From positions 15,932-79,931 of the forward strand of contig NZ_DAXETW010000052.1 of assembly GCF_051155795.1 (NCBI RefSeq): a stretch of DNA of 64,000 nucleotides, given 5' to 3'. The notes under the pieces are model-generated. The model saw nothing but the letters and a program-made list of their open reading frames with translations, did not search any database and had not been told where the DNA came from. The translations under genes and the position numbers were made by a program. Shown in pieces: positions 8,666 through 17,352 of this stretch. This stretch comes from Longibacter sp051155795 (GTDB taxonomy: Bacteria > Bacteroidota > Rhodothermia > Rhodothermales > Salinibacteraceae). Within the stretch, counting starts at the first letter, position 1. Every line of letters begins with the position of its first letter.

Positions 8666-9199
8666 CGATGACGAGCCGTTCGGTCGGGGCGGAGGACCCC
8701 CGTCTCCGGCTGGTGAGCCTCCCGGTCCGCTTCCGCTTGGTCCGCGCGACGGACCGCCCGGGCCGGCGGAGGGACCACCCGGACCACCCGAGGGAAAGCC
8801 GCCGAAGAAGCCGAATTGCATGTTTAGCGATCCATCCTGCATTTTCTTCTTCACCCGGTTCATCACCAGGCGCCGGATCAGGGCCCGGGAGGGCGGGATC
8901 AGACCGAGAAAACCGACGATGTCGGTTAACACCCCGGGCGTGATGAGCAACGCGCCGGCGATCAAGATGATGACGCCGTCGAGTAACTCTTTCCCCGGGA
9001 GGCCGCCCTGCGCGAGGCTGCGGTTCAGGCGCTGCCACGCCGAGAGGCCTTCGCGCTTCGCCAGAAAACTACCGGCAATCCCGGTCGCGACGATGACGGC
9101 GACGGTTTCCCAGAAGCCGATCCACTGGCCGACTTTCAACAGCAGGGCAAGCTCGACGGCCGGAGTGACGAGGAAAAGAACAACGAGACGGGCAAGCAT
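8573..9199 (-). CDS. fxsA: FxsA family membrane protein
   Basis: This is a 208-residue protein. Residues 1-130 match FxsA: a first transmembrane helix (RLVVLFLVTPAVELALLLKV), a second (VAVIVATGIAGSFLAKREG), and the conserved stretch DGVIILIAGALLITPGVLTD followed by GFLGLIPPSRALI. FxsA is a small inner-membrane protein named for suppressing F-plasmid exclusion of phage T7; its normal role is not known. The C-terminal 75 residues are a Gly/Pro/Ser-rich low-complexity tail, longer than in enterobacterial FxsA. This tail is encoded partly opposite the 3' end of the convergent gene (93-bp overlap). Confidence 0.88.
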   Translation of the reverse strand: MLARLVVLFLVTPAVELALLLKVGQWIGFWETVAVIVATGIAGSFLAKREGLSAWQRLNRSLAQGGLPGKELLDGVIILIAGALLITPGVLTDIVGFLGLIPPSRALIRRLVMNRVKKKMQDGSLNMQFGFFGGFPSGGPGGPSAGPGGPSRGPSGSGPGGSPAGDGGPPPRPNGSSSSEGPRKGEPGWEGSPRQRPGHVEESGESAS

Positions 9200-9523
9200 A
9201 ACAGCGGGAGTGTAGCGCGAAAAACCCGGCTAAGCGCACCGGGAGCGTCAGGCATTCGTGCACGGTGGTCCCGTCCCTCAAAGGAGGGCCGGGTATCGAA
9301 CCGCCTATACGAACGATGGGGCGGGAGGCTCCCGATGAATGAGTCTGCATGGGGCGCGCAGATTCGTCGTCCAGGGGGACGGGACGACGCGGATCCGGTC
9401 GGGGCCGAAGGAATACAGGCACATGAGACGTTACGGTTCCATCCCGGTCCGGTGTCGGGTAGGATCGTATCGTTGATGTCGCACCTCATCTTCGACTTCC
9501 ACAAGATCCTCCTCTCCTAACAC
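9200..9523. other. Divergent intergenic region fxsA / renalase-like gene
   Basis: These 324 bp lie between two divergent genes. No gene, tRNA or strong hairpin is supported. It presumably holds promoters for both directions, but no consensus could be assigned. Confidence 0.4.
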
Positions 9524-10585
9524 ATGGCGCGTCTCGCGATTGTCGGTGCCGGCCTTTCGGGCCTGGCAGCGGCGTGGTCTCTCCGATCGCATCCGATCGA
9601 CATCACCCTCTTCGAAAAGAGCCGGGGATACTCCGGACGAGCGGCAACCCGTGGAAAGTACGGGGCGCGTTACGATCACGGTGCGAATTTCGTCACGCCG
9701 TCGTCCGACCGTGTGCGGTCCCTGTTGTTCGACCAACTTCCCACGGACAGCCTCGCTCAGATTGAGGGCGAGGTGTGGTCGTTCGACGCGTCCGGACGGA
9801 TCGAGAAACCGTCGGCCGCGAACGGAAGCACGGAATCGTGGACGTACGAACGAGGGATCAGCACACTCGGCAAGCTTCTCGGACGGCGAACATCTGCTCA
9901 GACGTTGATGGAAACGCGTGTAGCGCAGCTTGGCCGGTCGAACGGGCGATGGAGGGTGACAGACACCGAGGCGGGCTCGCACGGCCCGTTCGATGCCGTA
10001 CTGCTAACGCCCCCCGCGCCGCAGACGGCAACGCTCCTGAAGGATACCGCCGCGGCGCTGAGCGAGGCACGCCTGACGGATCAGGTCGCGAGCCTGGCAG
10101 ACGTGGTCGACGACGTCCGGTACCACGCGCAATTCACCTACGTCTTCGGGTTCGACCGGACCATCGAGCGGGCTGGCCCTTACCACGGCCTGCTGAATAC
10201 CGACGGCGGCCACGATATTGCCTGGATCGGTTTCGAACACGACAAGCCGGCCCGTGCGCCCGACGGAGAAAACATCATCGTGATTCAGATGTCGCCCGAC
10301 TGGACGCGTTCGAGAGTAGATGCGGACCCGGATTCGTTTCTTCCGGCTGCGAAGGAGCATGCGAGCGACGTGCTGGGTGTGAGCCTGAAACGACCAACCT
10401 GGTACGACACGCAGCGGTGGCGGTACTCGATGCCGGCCGAGGGCGCCAACGTGGAGGCGCTGGCCGACGGCGCCGACGCCGGCCTCTTTTTCGCCGGGGA
10501 TTACGTCGCTGGGGTGGGCCGAATCGGCCCGGCCATCGAGACGGGACTGGACGCCGCCGCCCGGATCGGCGACCATCTCCTGTGA
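9524..10585 (+). CDS. FAD-dependent amine oxidase/renalase-like oxidoreductase
   Basis: This 353-residue flavoprotein begins directly with a dinucleotide-binding fold: LAIVGAGLSGLAAAW (GxGxxG), with an acidic residue in LFEKSRGYSGRAATR that should bind the FAD ribose. GARYDHGANFVT and FDAVLLTPPAPQT are typical of the NAD(P)/FAD-dependent renalase/amine-oxidase group. The C-terminal FFAGDYVAGVGRIGPAIETG is the second FAD-contact motif. Members oxidise various small substrates, and the one used here cannot be predicted. Start ATG 9524 leaves one residue before the beta strand of the Rossmann fold. It converges on the ferredoxin reductase gene with 42 bp between stops. Confidence 0.88.
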   Translation: MARLAIVGAGLSGLAAAWSLRSHPIDITLFEKSRGYSGRAATRGKYGARYDHGANFVTPSSDRVRSLLFDQLPTDSLAQIEGEVWSFDASGRIEKPSAANGSTESWTYERGISTLGKLLGRRTSAQTLMETRVAQLGRSNGRWRVTDTEAGSHGPFDAVLLTPPAPQTATLLKDTAAALSEARLTDQVASLADVVDDVRYHAQFTYVFGFDRTIERAGPYHGLLNTDGGHDIAWIGFEHDKPARAPDGENIIVIQMSPDWTRSRVDADPDSFLPAAKEHASDVLGVSLKRPTWYDTQRWRYSMPAEGANVEALADGADAGLFFAGDYVAGVGRIGPAIETGLDAAARIGDHLL

Positions 10586-10627
10586 CCGTCGGTCAGGCCG
10601 ACGCAGGCCTGTTCCGCCATGACGCTT

Positions 10628-11395
10628 CTACGCAGAGACCCGCTCGACAAAGTATTTCTCCTCGTGAATGACCTCCTCCGGCAGACCGGCTCGTGCGAGA
10701 ATGCCCTGGGCTTTGTCGATCATCTGAGGGTGGCCGCAGGTGTACCCCGCGGTATCGTCGAGCGGCACTCCCCATCCGTCGAGGTGTTTTCGAAGGACGT
10801 CCTCCACTCGGCCGGTTTCACCGGCCCATTCGGTTTCGTCCCACGGACGGCTGACGGTTGGGACGTATGAAAGCCAGTCGTGCTCTTCCGCAAGGGTTGT
10901 AAGCTCCGGTACGTAACGCCCGAGCTCCCACGAATGACTGGCGCCGTGTAAGATCATGACCCGGTACGGCGTCTCGACCGCGCCCGTCTCCAGCGCGCGA
11001 AGCTGATCGCGCACGATGCTCACGTAGGGGCCCACGCCGGTCACCGTCGCGGCCATCAGGTGGTGGCGGCACGACGTGTCCAGTACGAACCGACCGACGA
11101 GCTTGTCTCGCATCCAAATCTCTGCGCCTTCCTCCAGCTCCCAGAGACGCGGCGTCAGCTTTCCCTCGTCTACGCGCTCGATAAAGAACTCCATCATCTC
11201 CTCGCCGGGTGCGGACGCGACCGAGTAGGGGCGGAGAAGCGGCCGACCCGTCGCGTCGTCCATTACGCCGAGCGTCGCGTACTGGCCCGGCTTAAAGTCG
11301 ACCGGGGCGGGCGCCTTCATTCGAAAAAGCGCCAGATCGTCCGCAAAGTCGATCCGTTCGACGAGCGTTAGAGCACTGTAGCCGGAGAGATCCAT
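10628..11395 (-). CDS. Ferredoxin/flavodoxin-NADP+ reductase
   Basis: This 255-residue protein has the FNR fold. Residues 1-95 form the FAD barrel, with FKPGQYATLG and the FAD motif RPYSVASAPG. The NADP-binding half follows, with TVTGVGPYVSIVRDQ, MILHGAS and YTCGHPQMID (the conserved Cys-Gly-x-Pro). The C-terminus is EEVIHEEKYFVER. The enzyme moves electrons between NADPH and ferredoxin or flavodoxin. ATG 11395 is preferred over the longer frame from 11533, since the upstream 46 codons overlap the neighbouring CAP-domain gene and show no domain. The CAP-domain gene stops 16 bp upstream, so the two may be co-transcribed. Confidence 0.9.
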   Translation of the reverse strand: MDLSGYSALTLVERIDFADDLALFRMKAPAPVDFKPGQYATLGVMDDATGRPLLRPYSVASAPGEEMMEFFIERVDEGKLTPRLWELEEGAEIWMRDKLVGRFVLDTSCRHHLMAATVTGVGPYVSIVRDQLRALETGAVETPYRVMILHGASHSWELGRYVPELTTLAEEHDWLSYVPTVSRPWDETEWAGETGRVEDVLRKHLDGWGVPLDDTAGYTCGHPQMIDKAQGILARAGLPEEVIHEEKYFVERVSA

Positions 11396-11411
11396 GGTGC
11401 GGTGGAGTCGG

Positions 11412-12023
11412 TCAGCAGAAGATTTGGGTGACGTAAAAACGAGTTCCGTCGGTTGCGACAGCGATCGCTTCCCCGTCGTATCGTGGCTCCAGAAGGTTCG
11501 CGCGGTGACCCGGCGAGTCCATCCAGCCGTCAACGATCGCCTCCGCCAGACTCGACGCGTTCATCCAGTCGTATTCACGACGGACCTTGCGGCCGTCCTC
11601 GTAGATCTCGCGATACTCCCGGTAAAGCGTGCCTTTGAAAAGATTTTCCCCGAAGCCATGGGCGGTCGTCCGTTCGTCGATCTGTTTGTCGCAGGAGAGA
11701 CCGAGCGAGCGTGCTCGGTCATTGACCGATGCACCGTCGGGGTTTTCGTGTCCGAAAAAGTCGCGGGCGGCCATATCCCGGCTGTGCATCTGCGCGAGGG
11801 GCCGCAGCGAGTCGCTGTATTGCAGGCGAGAGATTCCCCGACGGGAGCGGATCTGATTGACCCGATCGTGCACCAAACTTTGCACGCGAGTTAGGTTCAG
11901 GTCCGGTCCCGTTGTATCTGCCGCCACGGGGCTCTGGCCGTGAGGAGGGGCCGGCGATAGAGCCGATGCGAACAGCGTGATCGCAAGCAGGATGGGGCCG
12001 AGGATACGTAGCGGAAGCGGCAT
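11412..12023 (-). CDS. Secreted CAP-domain (SCP/PR-1-like) protein
   Basis: This 203-residue protein has an N-terminal signal peptide (hydrophobic core LRILGPILLAITLFASALS), which is why ATG 12023 is chosen over the upstream start at 12056. A CAP domain follows: VNQIRSRRGISRL, then HSRDMAARDFFGHENPDG, GFGENLFKG, EAIVDGWMDSPGHRANLL and RFYVTQIFC. The CAP cavity residues (His and Glu in FGHEN and GEN, His in PGHR) are present. Bacterial CAP proteins are extracellular or periplasmic, and their biochemical activity is generally unknown. A terminal cysteine is notable. It lies just upstream of the ferredoxin reductase gene in the same direction. Confidence 0.9.
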   Translation of the reverse strand: MPLPLRILGPILLAITLFASALSPAPPHGQSPVAADTTGPDLNLTRVQSLVHDRVNQIRSRRGISRLQYSDSLRPLAQMHSRDMAARDFFGHENPDGASVNDRARSLGLSCDKQIDERTTAHGFGENLFKGTLYREYREIYEDGRKVRREYDWMNASSLAEAIVDGWMDSPGHRANLLEPRYDGEAIAVATDGTRFYVTQIFC

Positions 12024-12176
12024 GGTGCGTGCAGGGTCGCGTAAGGAGAGGGACACGCGGTCGGATTTCCACCGTCAGGTTGCTACGGTGGGGCACTCAC
12101 AGGTCGACGCGTGTCCCCTGCGTGCGTGCAGAGAGCAAACGTCCCGCACGGTTCTGGGTTCGCAATCCAGGTGTCG

Positions 12177-13364
12177 TTACGAGAGGGCGGAATCGGCCCG
12201 GACCCGTGCGACGCCCCGCGGTGGAAAGGCGCCGTTATACGCGTGTATCCAGCGACGATCCAGCCAGTGCTTCATTCGGAGCGCCGGTCGGCCGTGCCAC
12301 CAGATACCGCGCTCGACCCACAGGCCGTCCGGTTCGCCGGTGGAGAGGATCAGGGGAGCGACGGGGTATGGCCGGAATACTCGCAACGTGTCGGGCGAGG
12401 GAGGCGCGCCGGAGCGGTGGAGGCTGTGAATGCTGCGTTCCAAGTTCTTGACCAGGTCGTGGCCCTGCTTGACGGCATGAACGCCGATTCTACCGAGGTC
12501 TTCGTCCCCGTCCACGAGAGCGCTGTCTCCGGCGGCAAGGATGCGGGGATGGCCGCAAACCTGCAGGTGTCGGCTCACCTTCACGAATCCACGCGCGTCC
12601 ACCGGAAGGTCGCTACTTGTTAGAACCTCGGGGCCTTTTACACCGGTCGCCCACAGCAGACCGTCGGACGGGAGTCGGCGGCCGTCGCTCAGCGTCACTT
12701 CCGATTCCGTGGCGGTGGTGACGCGCACCCCCGTGAACACATCCACGCCGCGTCTGACGAGGCGCTGTTTCACGTGCGCTTGCAGACCGCGAGGAAAGCC
12801 CGGCAAGAGCGCGTCTTCTGCTTCAACCACGGTGCAAGACAGATCGTGGTGCCGGCCGGCGGCCTGAAAGCGAGCGGACACGTTTAGGGCGATCTCTACG
12901 CCGGCAGCGCCACCCCCAGCAATACAGAGGTGCAGATGATCCCCTGGCGAGTGAAGGACTCCCCGAACGCGCCTGTTCACATCCGGCAACCGGTGCAGCG
13001 GCTTGGTCGGCGTCGCAGCAGCGGGAAGTGCAGGATTTCGACCTCCGACATTCAGAACGAGGAGATCATACGGATACGACGCTCCGGAGGCGTCCACGAC
13101 CGCCTGTTCATCCACGTTTACCTTGGCGATGGCATGTGCGCGAAACGGGATGCCCGCCCGTTCGCAGAGGGCGTCAAGCTCGATCGACACATCCCGTCGC
13201 TGATACACGCCGCCCAGCAGTTCCGGCACCATGCCCGAGTAGTAGAGTCGGGGATGGGCGTCGAAGAGGCGGACGGATGCCAGTCCGTCACGGACCCAGA
13301 CGGCGGAACGGACGATGGTCGGAAGCATGGCATGCCCACCGCCGACGAGGAGGACACGTACCAT
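12177..13364 (-). CDS. NDH-2/SQR-like FAD-dependent pyridine nucleotide oxidoreductase
   Basis: This 395-residue protein starts with VRVLLVGGGHAMLPTIV, a dinucleotide-binding motif with GGGHA in place of GxGxxG. This variant, together with RLYYSGMVPELLGGVY, is typical of the flavoprotein group found alone or fused to selenophosphate synthetase. DLLVLNVGGRNP and the second motif LCIAGGGAAGVEIAL (NADH site) follow, then LLWATGVKG and ILAAGDSALV at the FAD phosphate-binding end. It is likely a membrane-associated NADH:quinone or related oxidoreductase; the acceptor is unknown. It lies 47 bp downstream of moxR on the same strand. Confidence 0.85.
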   Translation of the reverse strand: MVRVLLVGGGHAMLPTIVRSAVWVRDGLASVRLFDAHPRLYYSGMVPELLGGVYQRRDVSIELDALCERAGIPFRAHAIAKVNVDEQAVVDASGASYPYDLLVLNVGGRNPALPAAATPTKPLHRLPDVNRRVRGVLHSPGDHLHLCIAGGGAAGVEIALNVSARFQAAGRHHDLSCTVVEAEDALLPGFPRGLQAHVKQRLVRRGVDVFTGVRVTTATESEVTLSDGRRLPSDGLLWATGVKGPEVLTSSDLPVDARGFVKVSRHLQVCGHPRILAAGDSALVDGDEDLGRIGVHAVKQGHDLVKNLERSIHSLHRSGAPPSPDTLRVFRPYPVAPLILSTGEPDGLWVERGIWWHGRPALRMKHWLDRRWIHAYNGAFPPRGVARVRADSALS

Positions 13365-13411
13365 GGATTCGGTTCATCCGTGTAACGTGATGAAGTCCGG
13401 CGGTGGGTCGA

Positions 13412-14386
13412 TTACCCGACGAGTCGTTCGATGACGGTGACCGGCGTGATTCCGTCCGCTTCCGCGTTGAAGTTGGTCACGATCCGGTGGCGGAGGACGG
13501 GAACGGCCATTCGCTTGATATCGGCTTCCAGCGGCGTCATGCGCCCGTCGAGTGCCGCCAGCGTTTTCGCGCCGAGGACGAGGTACTGTGAAGCGCGCGG
13601 GCCGGCGCCGTAGCTAAGATACTCATTCACGAAATCCGGTGCTGCGTCGGTCTGCGGGCGCGTCTGCGTTACGAGTCGGACGGCGTACTCGATCACATTG
13701 TCTGCAACGGGGATCTCGCGGACGAACTGCTGGAAACGGAGCAAGGTGGCGGCGTCCATGACAGGGCGTACATCCGCGTTCTTCCCGGCCGTCGTCGACC
13801 GGACCACCTCTACCTCCTGGTCGAAGGAGGGGTAGTCGAGCCAGAGATTCAGCATGAAGCGGTCCAGCTGTGCCTCCGGAAGGGGATAGGTACCCTCCTG
13901 TTCGATCGGATTTTGTGTTGCGAGAACGAAGAAGGGCCGTTCCAGCTCAAACGTTTCGCCGGCAGCCGTAACGTGATTCTCCTGCATCGCCTCGAGCAAG
14001 GCCGCCTGCGTCTTGGGCGGCGTACGGTTGATTTCGTCCGCAAGGACCACGTTGGCGAACACGGGTCCGCGGGCGAACTCAAAGCTCCGCGCGCCGGTGT
14101 CGGATTCCTGGATGATCTCCGTGCCCGTGATGTCGGACGGCATCAGGTCCGGCGTGAACTGAATTCGGCTGAAATCCAGTTCGAGCGCCCGTGCGAGCGT
14201 CCGAACAAGCAGCGTCTTGGCCAGCCCCGGAACCCCGATGAGGAGCGTGTGTCCTCGCGCCAGCAAGCACACGACCACCATCTCGACGATGTCCTCTTGA
14301 CCGACGATGACCTTTCCAATTTCCCGCCGCAACTCATCATACGTCTTGCTCAGCTCATGGAGCGTTTCGGGCGTCTGGTCGGCCAT
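13412..14386 (-). CDS. MoxR-family AAA+ ATPase
   Basis: This 324-residue protein shows the MoxR pattern: VIVGQEDIVEMVVVCLLARG, Walker A GVPGLAKT, FTPDLMPSDITGTEI, Walker B VVLADEINRTPPKTQAALLE, sensor FVLATQNPIEQEGTYPLPEAQ and the C-terminal lid with SYGAGPRASQYLVLGAK. MoxR ATPases act as chaperones that assemble or activate protein complexes, commonly together with DUF58 and VWA proteins. Neither partner is encoded next to it here, since the downstream gene is an FAD oxidoreductase. It follows three foldase genes on the same strand. ATG 14386 is used in place of a GTG two codons earlier. Confidence 0.94.
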   Translation of the reverse strand: MADQTPETLHELSKTYDELRREIGKVIVGQEDIVEMVVVCLLARGHTLLIGVPGLAKTLLVRTLARALELDFSRIQFTPDLMPSDITGTEIIQESDTGARSFEFARGPVFANVVLADEINRTPPKTQAALLEAMQENHVTAAGETFELERPFFVLATQNPIEQEGTYPLPEAQLDRFMLNLWLDYPSFDQEVEVVRSTTAGKNADVRPVMDAATLLRFQQFVREIPVADNVIEYAVRLVTQTRPQTDAAPDFVNEYLSYGAGPRASQYLVLGAKTLAALDGRMTPLEADIKRMAVPVLRHRIVTNFNAEADGITPVTVIERLVG

Positions 14387-14444
14387 AGACACGGCAGGAA
14401 GGAAAAGGGGAGAAGGGCGGGCAGCGTTCAGAGGTGTACAAAGA

Positions 14445-14469
14445 CCGGTGCCCGGGTCGAGGGCACCGG
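14445..14469 (-). terminator. Hairpin between surA and moxR, possible partial terminator
   Basis: CCGGTGCCC (14445-14453) and GGGCACCGG (14461-14469) form a perfect 9-bp stem with a 7-nt loop, starting 14 bp after the surA stop. On the minus strand it is followed by TCTTTGTAC, a poor U tract. It could be a leaky terminator or an mRNA-stabilising element. Confidence 0.6.
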
Positions 14470-14482
14470 CCGGAGAAACGGG

Positions 14483-15883
14483 TTACCGCGTCGCGGTGAG
14501 GTCGTCCTTATCGACGCGGATGTCCACGAAGATCTCGTCTCGAAGCTCGGACAGCCACTCATCCATCACGCGCTGCTGTTTCTCGCGGAGGGCGGCCTGC
14601 CGGACGAGTTCGTAGTCCTGCTCGAGATTGATTCGGTGCGGCGGAAGACGACGCTGGAGAAGGACGATGTGGTACGCCCGCTCTCCATTCAGGAGGTTGA
14701 CCTCGCTCGGCTCGCTGATTTCGCCAACCTCAATAGAGTTGATCGTCCGCTGCCAACTCGGTCCGAGGCGCTGCAGGGCAAGGTCTCGAATCCCCGTCTG
14801 CGGGTCCGTGACGCGGCCGCCGTTGCGTTTGGAGCGTTCCTCCTCGGAGTGTCGCTTGGCCATCAGCTCGAAGGGCACGTCTGGGTTGTTCACAAGCGTG
14901 TCGCGCACCGCTTCGAGATAGTCGATGGCAGGCGAGGCCTCAGCGCGGCTCTGGTCGACCCGGATCAGGATGTGGTTCAGGTCCACAATGTCGCCGCGCC
15001 GGTCGTTGACGCGAATGATGTGATATCCCTTGTGCTGCGGGTTATAGAAAATCCGGGAAACCTCACCGATGGGCGTGCGAGCGGCCACGGCGGCGAAGTC
15101 CGCCACGAAAGCGTCGAGCGGGAGGCCTTCGATGGCGCCGCCTTCGCGCGCCGACCCGGTATCGTCTGAGAACTGCTTGGCCATCTCCTCGAAGTTAGCG
15201 CCGGCGTTCACGATGGAGTCGCGAATCGTTTTCAGAATGCTACGGGCCTCCTTCCGTGCGGCTTCGCTCATCTCCGGGTAGCGCACGACGTGAGAGATCC
15301 GCACCGATTCCGGCTGCCGGGGCAGGGAGTCCTGCGGTTGCTTTTGGAACCACTGCTGAACCTCGCTCGGTGTGACCTCGATCTTGTTCAGCTTCTGACG
15401 CTGTAGCTGCTGCGCGAGGATCTGGTTTCGAATCTGGGGTGTCATCTCCTCTCGGACCTCGAGAATATCCATCCCGAACGCCTGTTCCAGCTGCTCCTGT
15501 CCGCCGTTCTGTTCGATCCACGAGTCCAGCTGCTGCTCCACCATCTCGTCCGTCGCCGTGATGTTGGTATCCCGACGGGCCTGTTCGATCAGAATGTTCT
15601 CGTCGACCATTCGGTCCAGGGCCTGCATCCAGAGATCGTTGCTGTAGGACGTGCCCCGCTGCTGTTGGAGCATCTGGGCGACCATCTGGTCAACGTCGCT
15701 CTTCAGCACGATCTCGTCGCCGACAACGGCCACGATACGATCGACGACCTGCTTGCTCCGGGCCTGCGAGGTGTCCTGTGCCTGCACCGGCGAAGCGACG
15801 GGACTCGATAGCAGGAGAACGAGCGCGACGAGACCCACGCCGATGCAATGCGTGGAGTACGAACGGGCGGGGGAGGAAAGCAT
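14483..15883 (-). CDS. surA: Periplasmic peptidyl-prolyl isomerase/chaperone, SurA-like
   Basis: This 466-residue protein has a signal peptide (core IGVGLVALVLLLSS, then PVQAQ) and a SurA-type N-terminal helical chaperone module beginning DRIVAVVGDEIVLKSDVDQM. Two PpiC/parvulin domains follow: one around VRISHVVRYPEMS to GYHIIRVNDRRG, and one around DLNHILIRVDQ to AYHIVLLQRR. SurA escorts outer-membrane proteins through the periplasm. ATG 15883 gives a proper signal peptide, whereas the longer frame does not. It is the last of three foldase genes on this strand and lies 101 bp from the preceding one. Confidence 0.92.
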   Translation of the reverse strand: MLSSPARSYSTHCIGVGLVALVLLLSSPVASPVQAQDTSQARSKQVVDRIVAVVGDEIVLKSDVDQMVAQMLQQQRGTSYSNDLWMQALDRMVDENILIEQARRDTNITATDEMVEQQLDSWIEQNGGQEQLEQAFGMDILEVREEMTPQIRNQILAQQLQRQKLNKIEVTPSEVQQWFQKQPQDSLPRQPESVRISHVVRYPEMSEAARKEARSILKTIRDSIVNAGANFEEMAKQFSDDTGSAREGGAIEGLPLDAFVADFAAVAARTPIGEVSRIFYNPQHKGYHIIRVNDRRGDIVDLNHILIRVDQSRAEASPAIDYLEAVRDTLVNNPDVPFELMAKRHSEEERSKRNGGRVTDPQTGIRDLALQRLGPSWQRTINSIEVGEISEPSEVNLLNGERAYHIVLLQRRLPPHRINLEQDYELVRQAALREKQQRVMDEWLSELRDEIFVDIRVDKDDLTATR

Positions 15884-15984
15884 GCAGTCGAAAATCGAGA
15901 TCAGCAAAAAAAGGAGGTCAAATAAGGCGAAATCAGCGCGGGCAACTCGGTCGCACCGGCTCGGGATCATCTTGCCTGTCAACG

Positions 15985-17301
15985 CTAACCCGTCGGCGTG
16001 CCGGTTGTGTCTGTCGCCTCGGTCGTATCGCGCATACCGGGCGAAGGCTCAGGGGATGCATCCGAGGGTTCAGACGACGCATCGTCCAGCGACACGCCGG
16101 TCGTGTCGGTCGGCGGCTCCGCCGAAGGTTCGGATGATACCGCGGGCGGTTGCTCGGTGGCCGTATCGGGTGAAGCATCCGGCGCTTGCTCAGCCGGCAT
16201 GTCGGTCGGTTCAGGCGAAGCATCCCGCGACCCGTCCGCTGAAGGGGCGGGTGACGCCTCCGGCGTTTCTGCCGGAGGCGAGGGCTCTGGTGCGCCCGAT
16301 GCGTCTACATCGCCAGGTTCGGTGCTGAGCGTATCAGGGGAGCCGGGCGGCTCCTCGACGTGCTCACCGTCGGACGAACTGTAATTGGGCAGATCCAGCT
16401 CGTTCCGAGCAGCAGCTTGATTGCGAAGTTGTTGAACCTCGCGTGCATACATCTGTTTCCGCGAGCGAATCGTGAGGCGACGCCGGATCTGGTCCCTGAC
16501 CCAGCGAAGCTCGGGCTCCGAACCGGCTGGGATCCGCTCCACGAGCTGGACGACGTGAAACAGGCTGTCGTCTTCGACCACCGGGGAAATCTGAGCCGGG
16601 CCGAGCTCAGCGAGTTCATCCCGCACGTACGGGTGATGTCCAAACAGTCGGGATTCCGGAACGAAGGTCGCTGCAAGCCGGCGCGATTCGGCGGGATGGT
16701 CCACGTACTGCGACAGCAGCACGTCAAACGTGCTGTCGAGCGGTGCGCCGCGGGTCGCGGCTTCCTGCAGCGCCGATCGGGCCTGCTCTGCTGTAGAACG
16801 GGAGGGCACCGCGAGGTGCCGAACCTGGACGAACGGTTCACGGAGCGTTAACTGGTCCCGATTGCTCTGGAAGTAATTCCGAATCTCGGTCTCCGAGGGG
16901 CCGACATCGGCCTGTTCGTACATGCGGTCGGTTAGCGCGGTCACGAGGATGGAGCGTTCCTGCTGACGGATCTGTCGCTGTACATCCGGTTCTTCGCGCA
17001 GGTTGAGGCGCTCGGCTTCGCGGAGGAGGAGCGTCCGCGTGACCCATTGCTCTACGATCTGCTGGCGCGCCTCTGCGGTGTCCACGTCGGCCGGAAGCGC
17101 ACCGATGGATTGGCTCAGTTCCGCTTCCGTAAGGTAGGCGTCACCGACGCGTGCGACGTATGCTTCTGGCTCCTCGCTGCCGCCGCACCCGGTCAGGTAG
17201 GGCATCGTCAGGATAACGAGAAGGGCCGTAGCAGCGATTGACCAGAGGGACGACGCAGAGCCGGATCGATATGTGGGTTGGACGGCCGGAAAACGGTCCA
17301 T
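15985..17301 (-). CDS. Parvulin-type peptidyl-prolyl isomerase lipoprotein with a Pro/Ser/Asp/Glu-rich tail
   Basis: This 438-residue protein starts at ATG 17301. A signal sequence ends in the lipobox YLTGCGG, so it should be lipid-anchored at the periplasmic side or outer membrane. A SurA/PrsA-like helical N-terminus (YVARVGDAYLTEAELSQS) is followed by a parvulin region around VQVRHLAVPSRS, which looks degenerate, and EDDSLFHVVQLVERIP. The last 100 or so residues are a low-complexity tail with repeated ASPEP/EPSAEP/TDTTG blocks, probably disordered. Such tails are not usual in parvulins. It lies between two further foldase genes, which points to envelope protein folding. Confidence 0.85.
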   Translation of the reverse strand: MDRFPAVQPTYRSGSASSLWSIAATALLVILTMPYLTGCGGSEEPEAYVARVGDAYLTEAELSQSIGALPADVDTAEARQQIVEQWVTRTLLLREAERLNLREEPDVQRQIRQQERSILVTALTDRMYEQADVGPSETEIRNYFQSNRDQLTLREPFVQVRHLAVPSRSTAEQARSALQEAATRGAPLDSTFDVLLSQYVDHPAESRRLAATFVPESRLFGHHPYVRDELAELGPAQISPVVEDDSLFHVVQLVERIPAGSEPELRWVRDQIRRRLTIRSRKQMYAREVQQLRNQAAARNELDLPNYSSSDGEHVEEPPGSPDTLSTEPGDVDASGAPEPSPPAETPEASPAPSADGSRDASPEPTDMPAEQAPDASPDTATEQPPAVSSEPSAEPPTDTTGVSLDDASSEPSDASPEPSPGMRDTTEATDTTGTPTG

Positions 17302-17352
17302 GGAGCAGGTGCGTGTGGACAAAGGCGGGACGAAGCGGGGTCGACCGTATGG

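Noticed and set aside
9276..9310. Possible tRNA on the minus strand (TTCGATA-like segment)
   Set aside because: The flanking bases do not pair to form a T arm, and no acceptor or anticodon stem could be folded.
13913..15169. A 418-residue open frame on the plus strand
   Set aside because: It is antisense to both moxR and surA and would cross the gap between them; no domain is visible.
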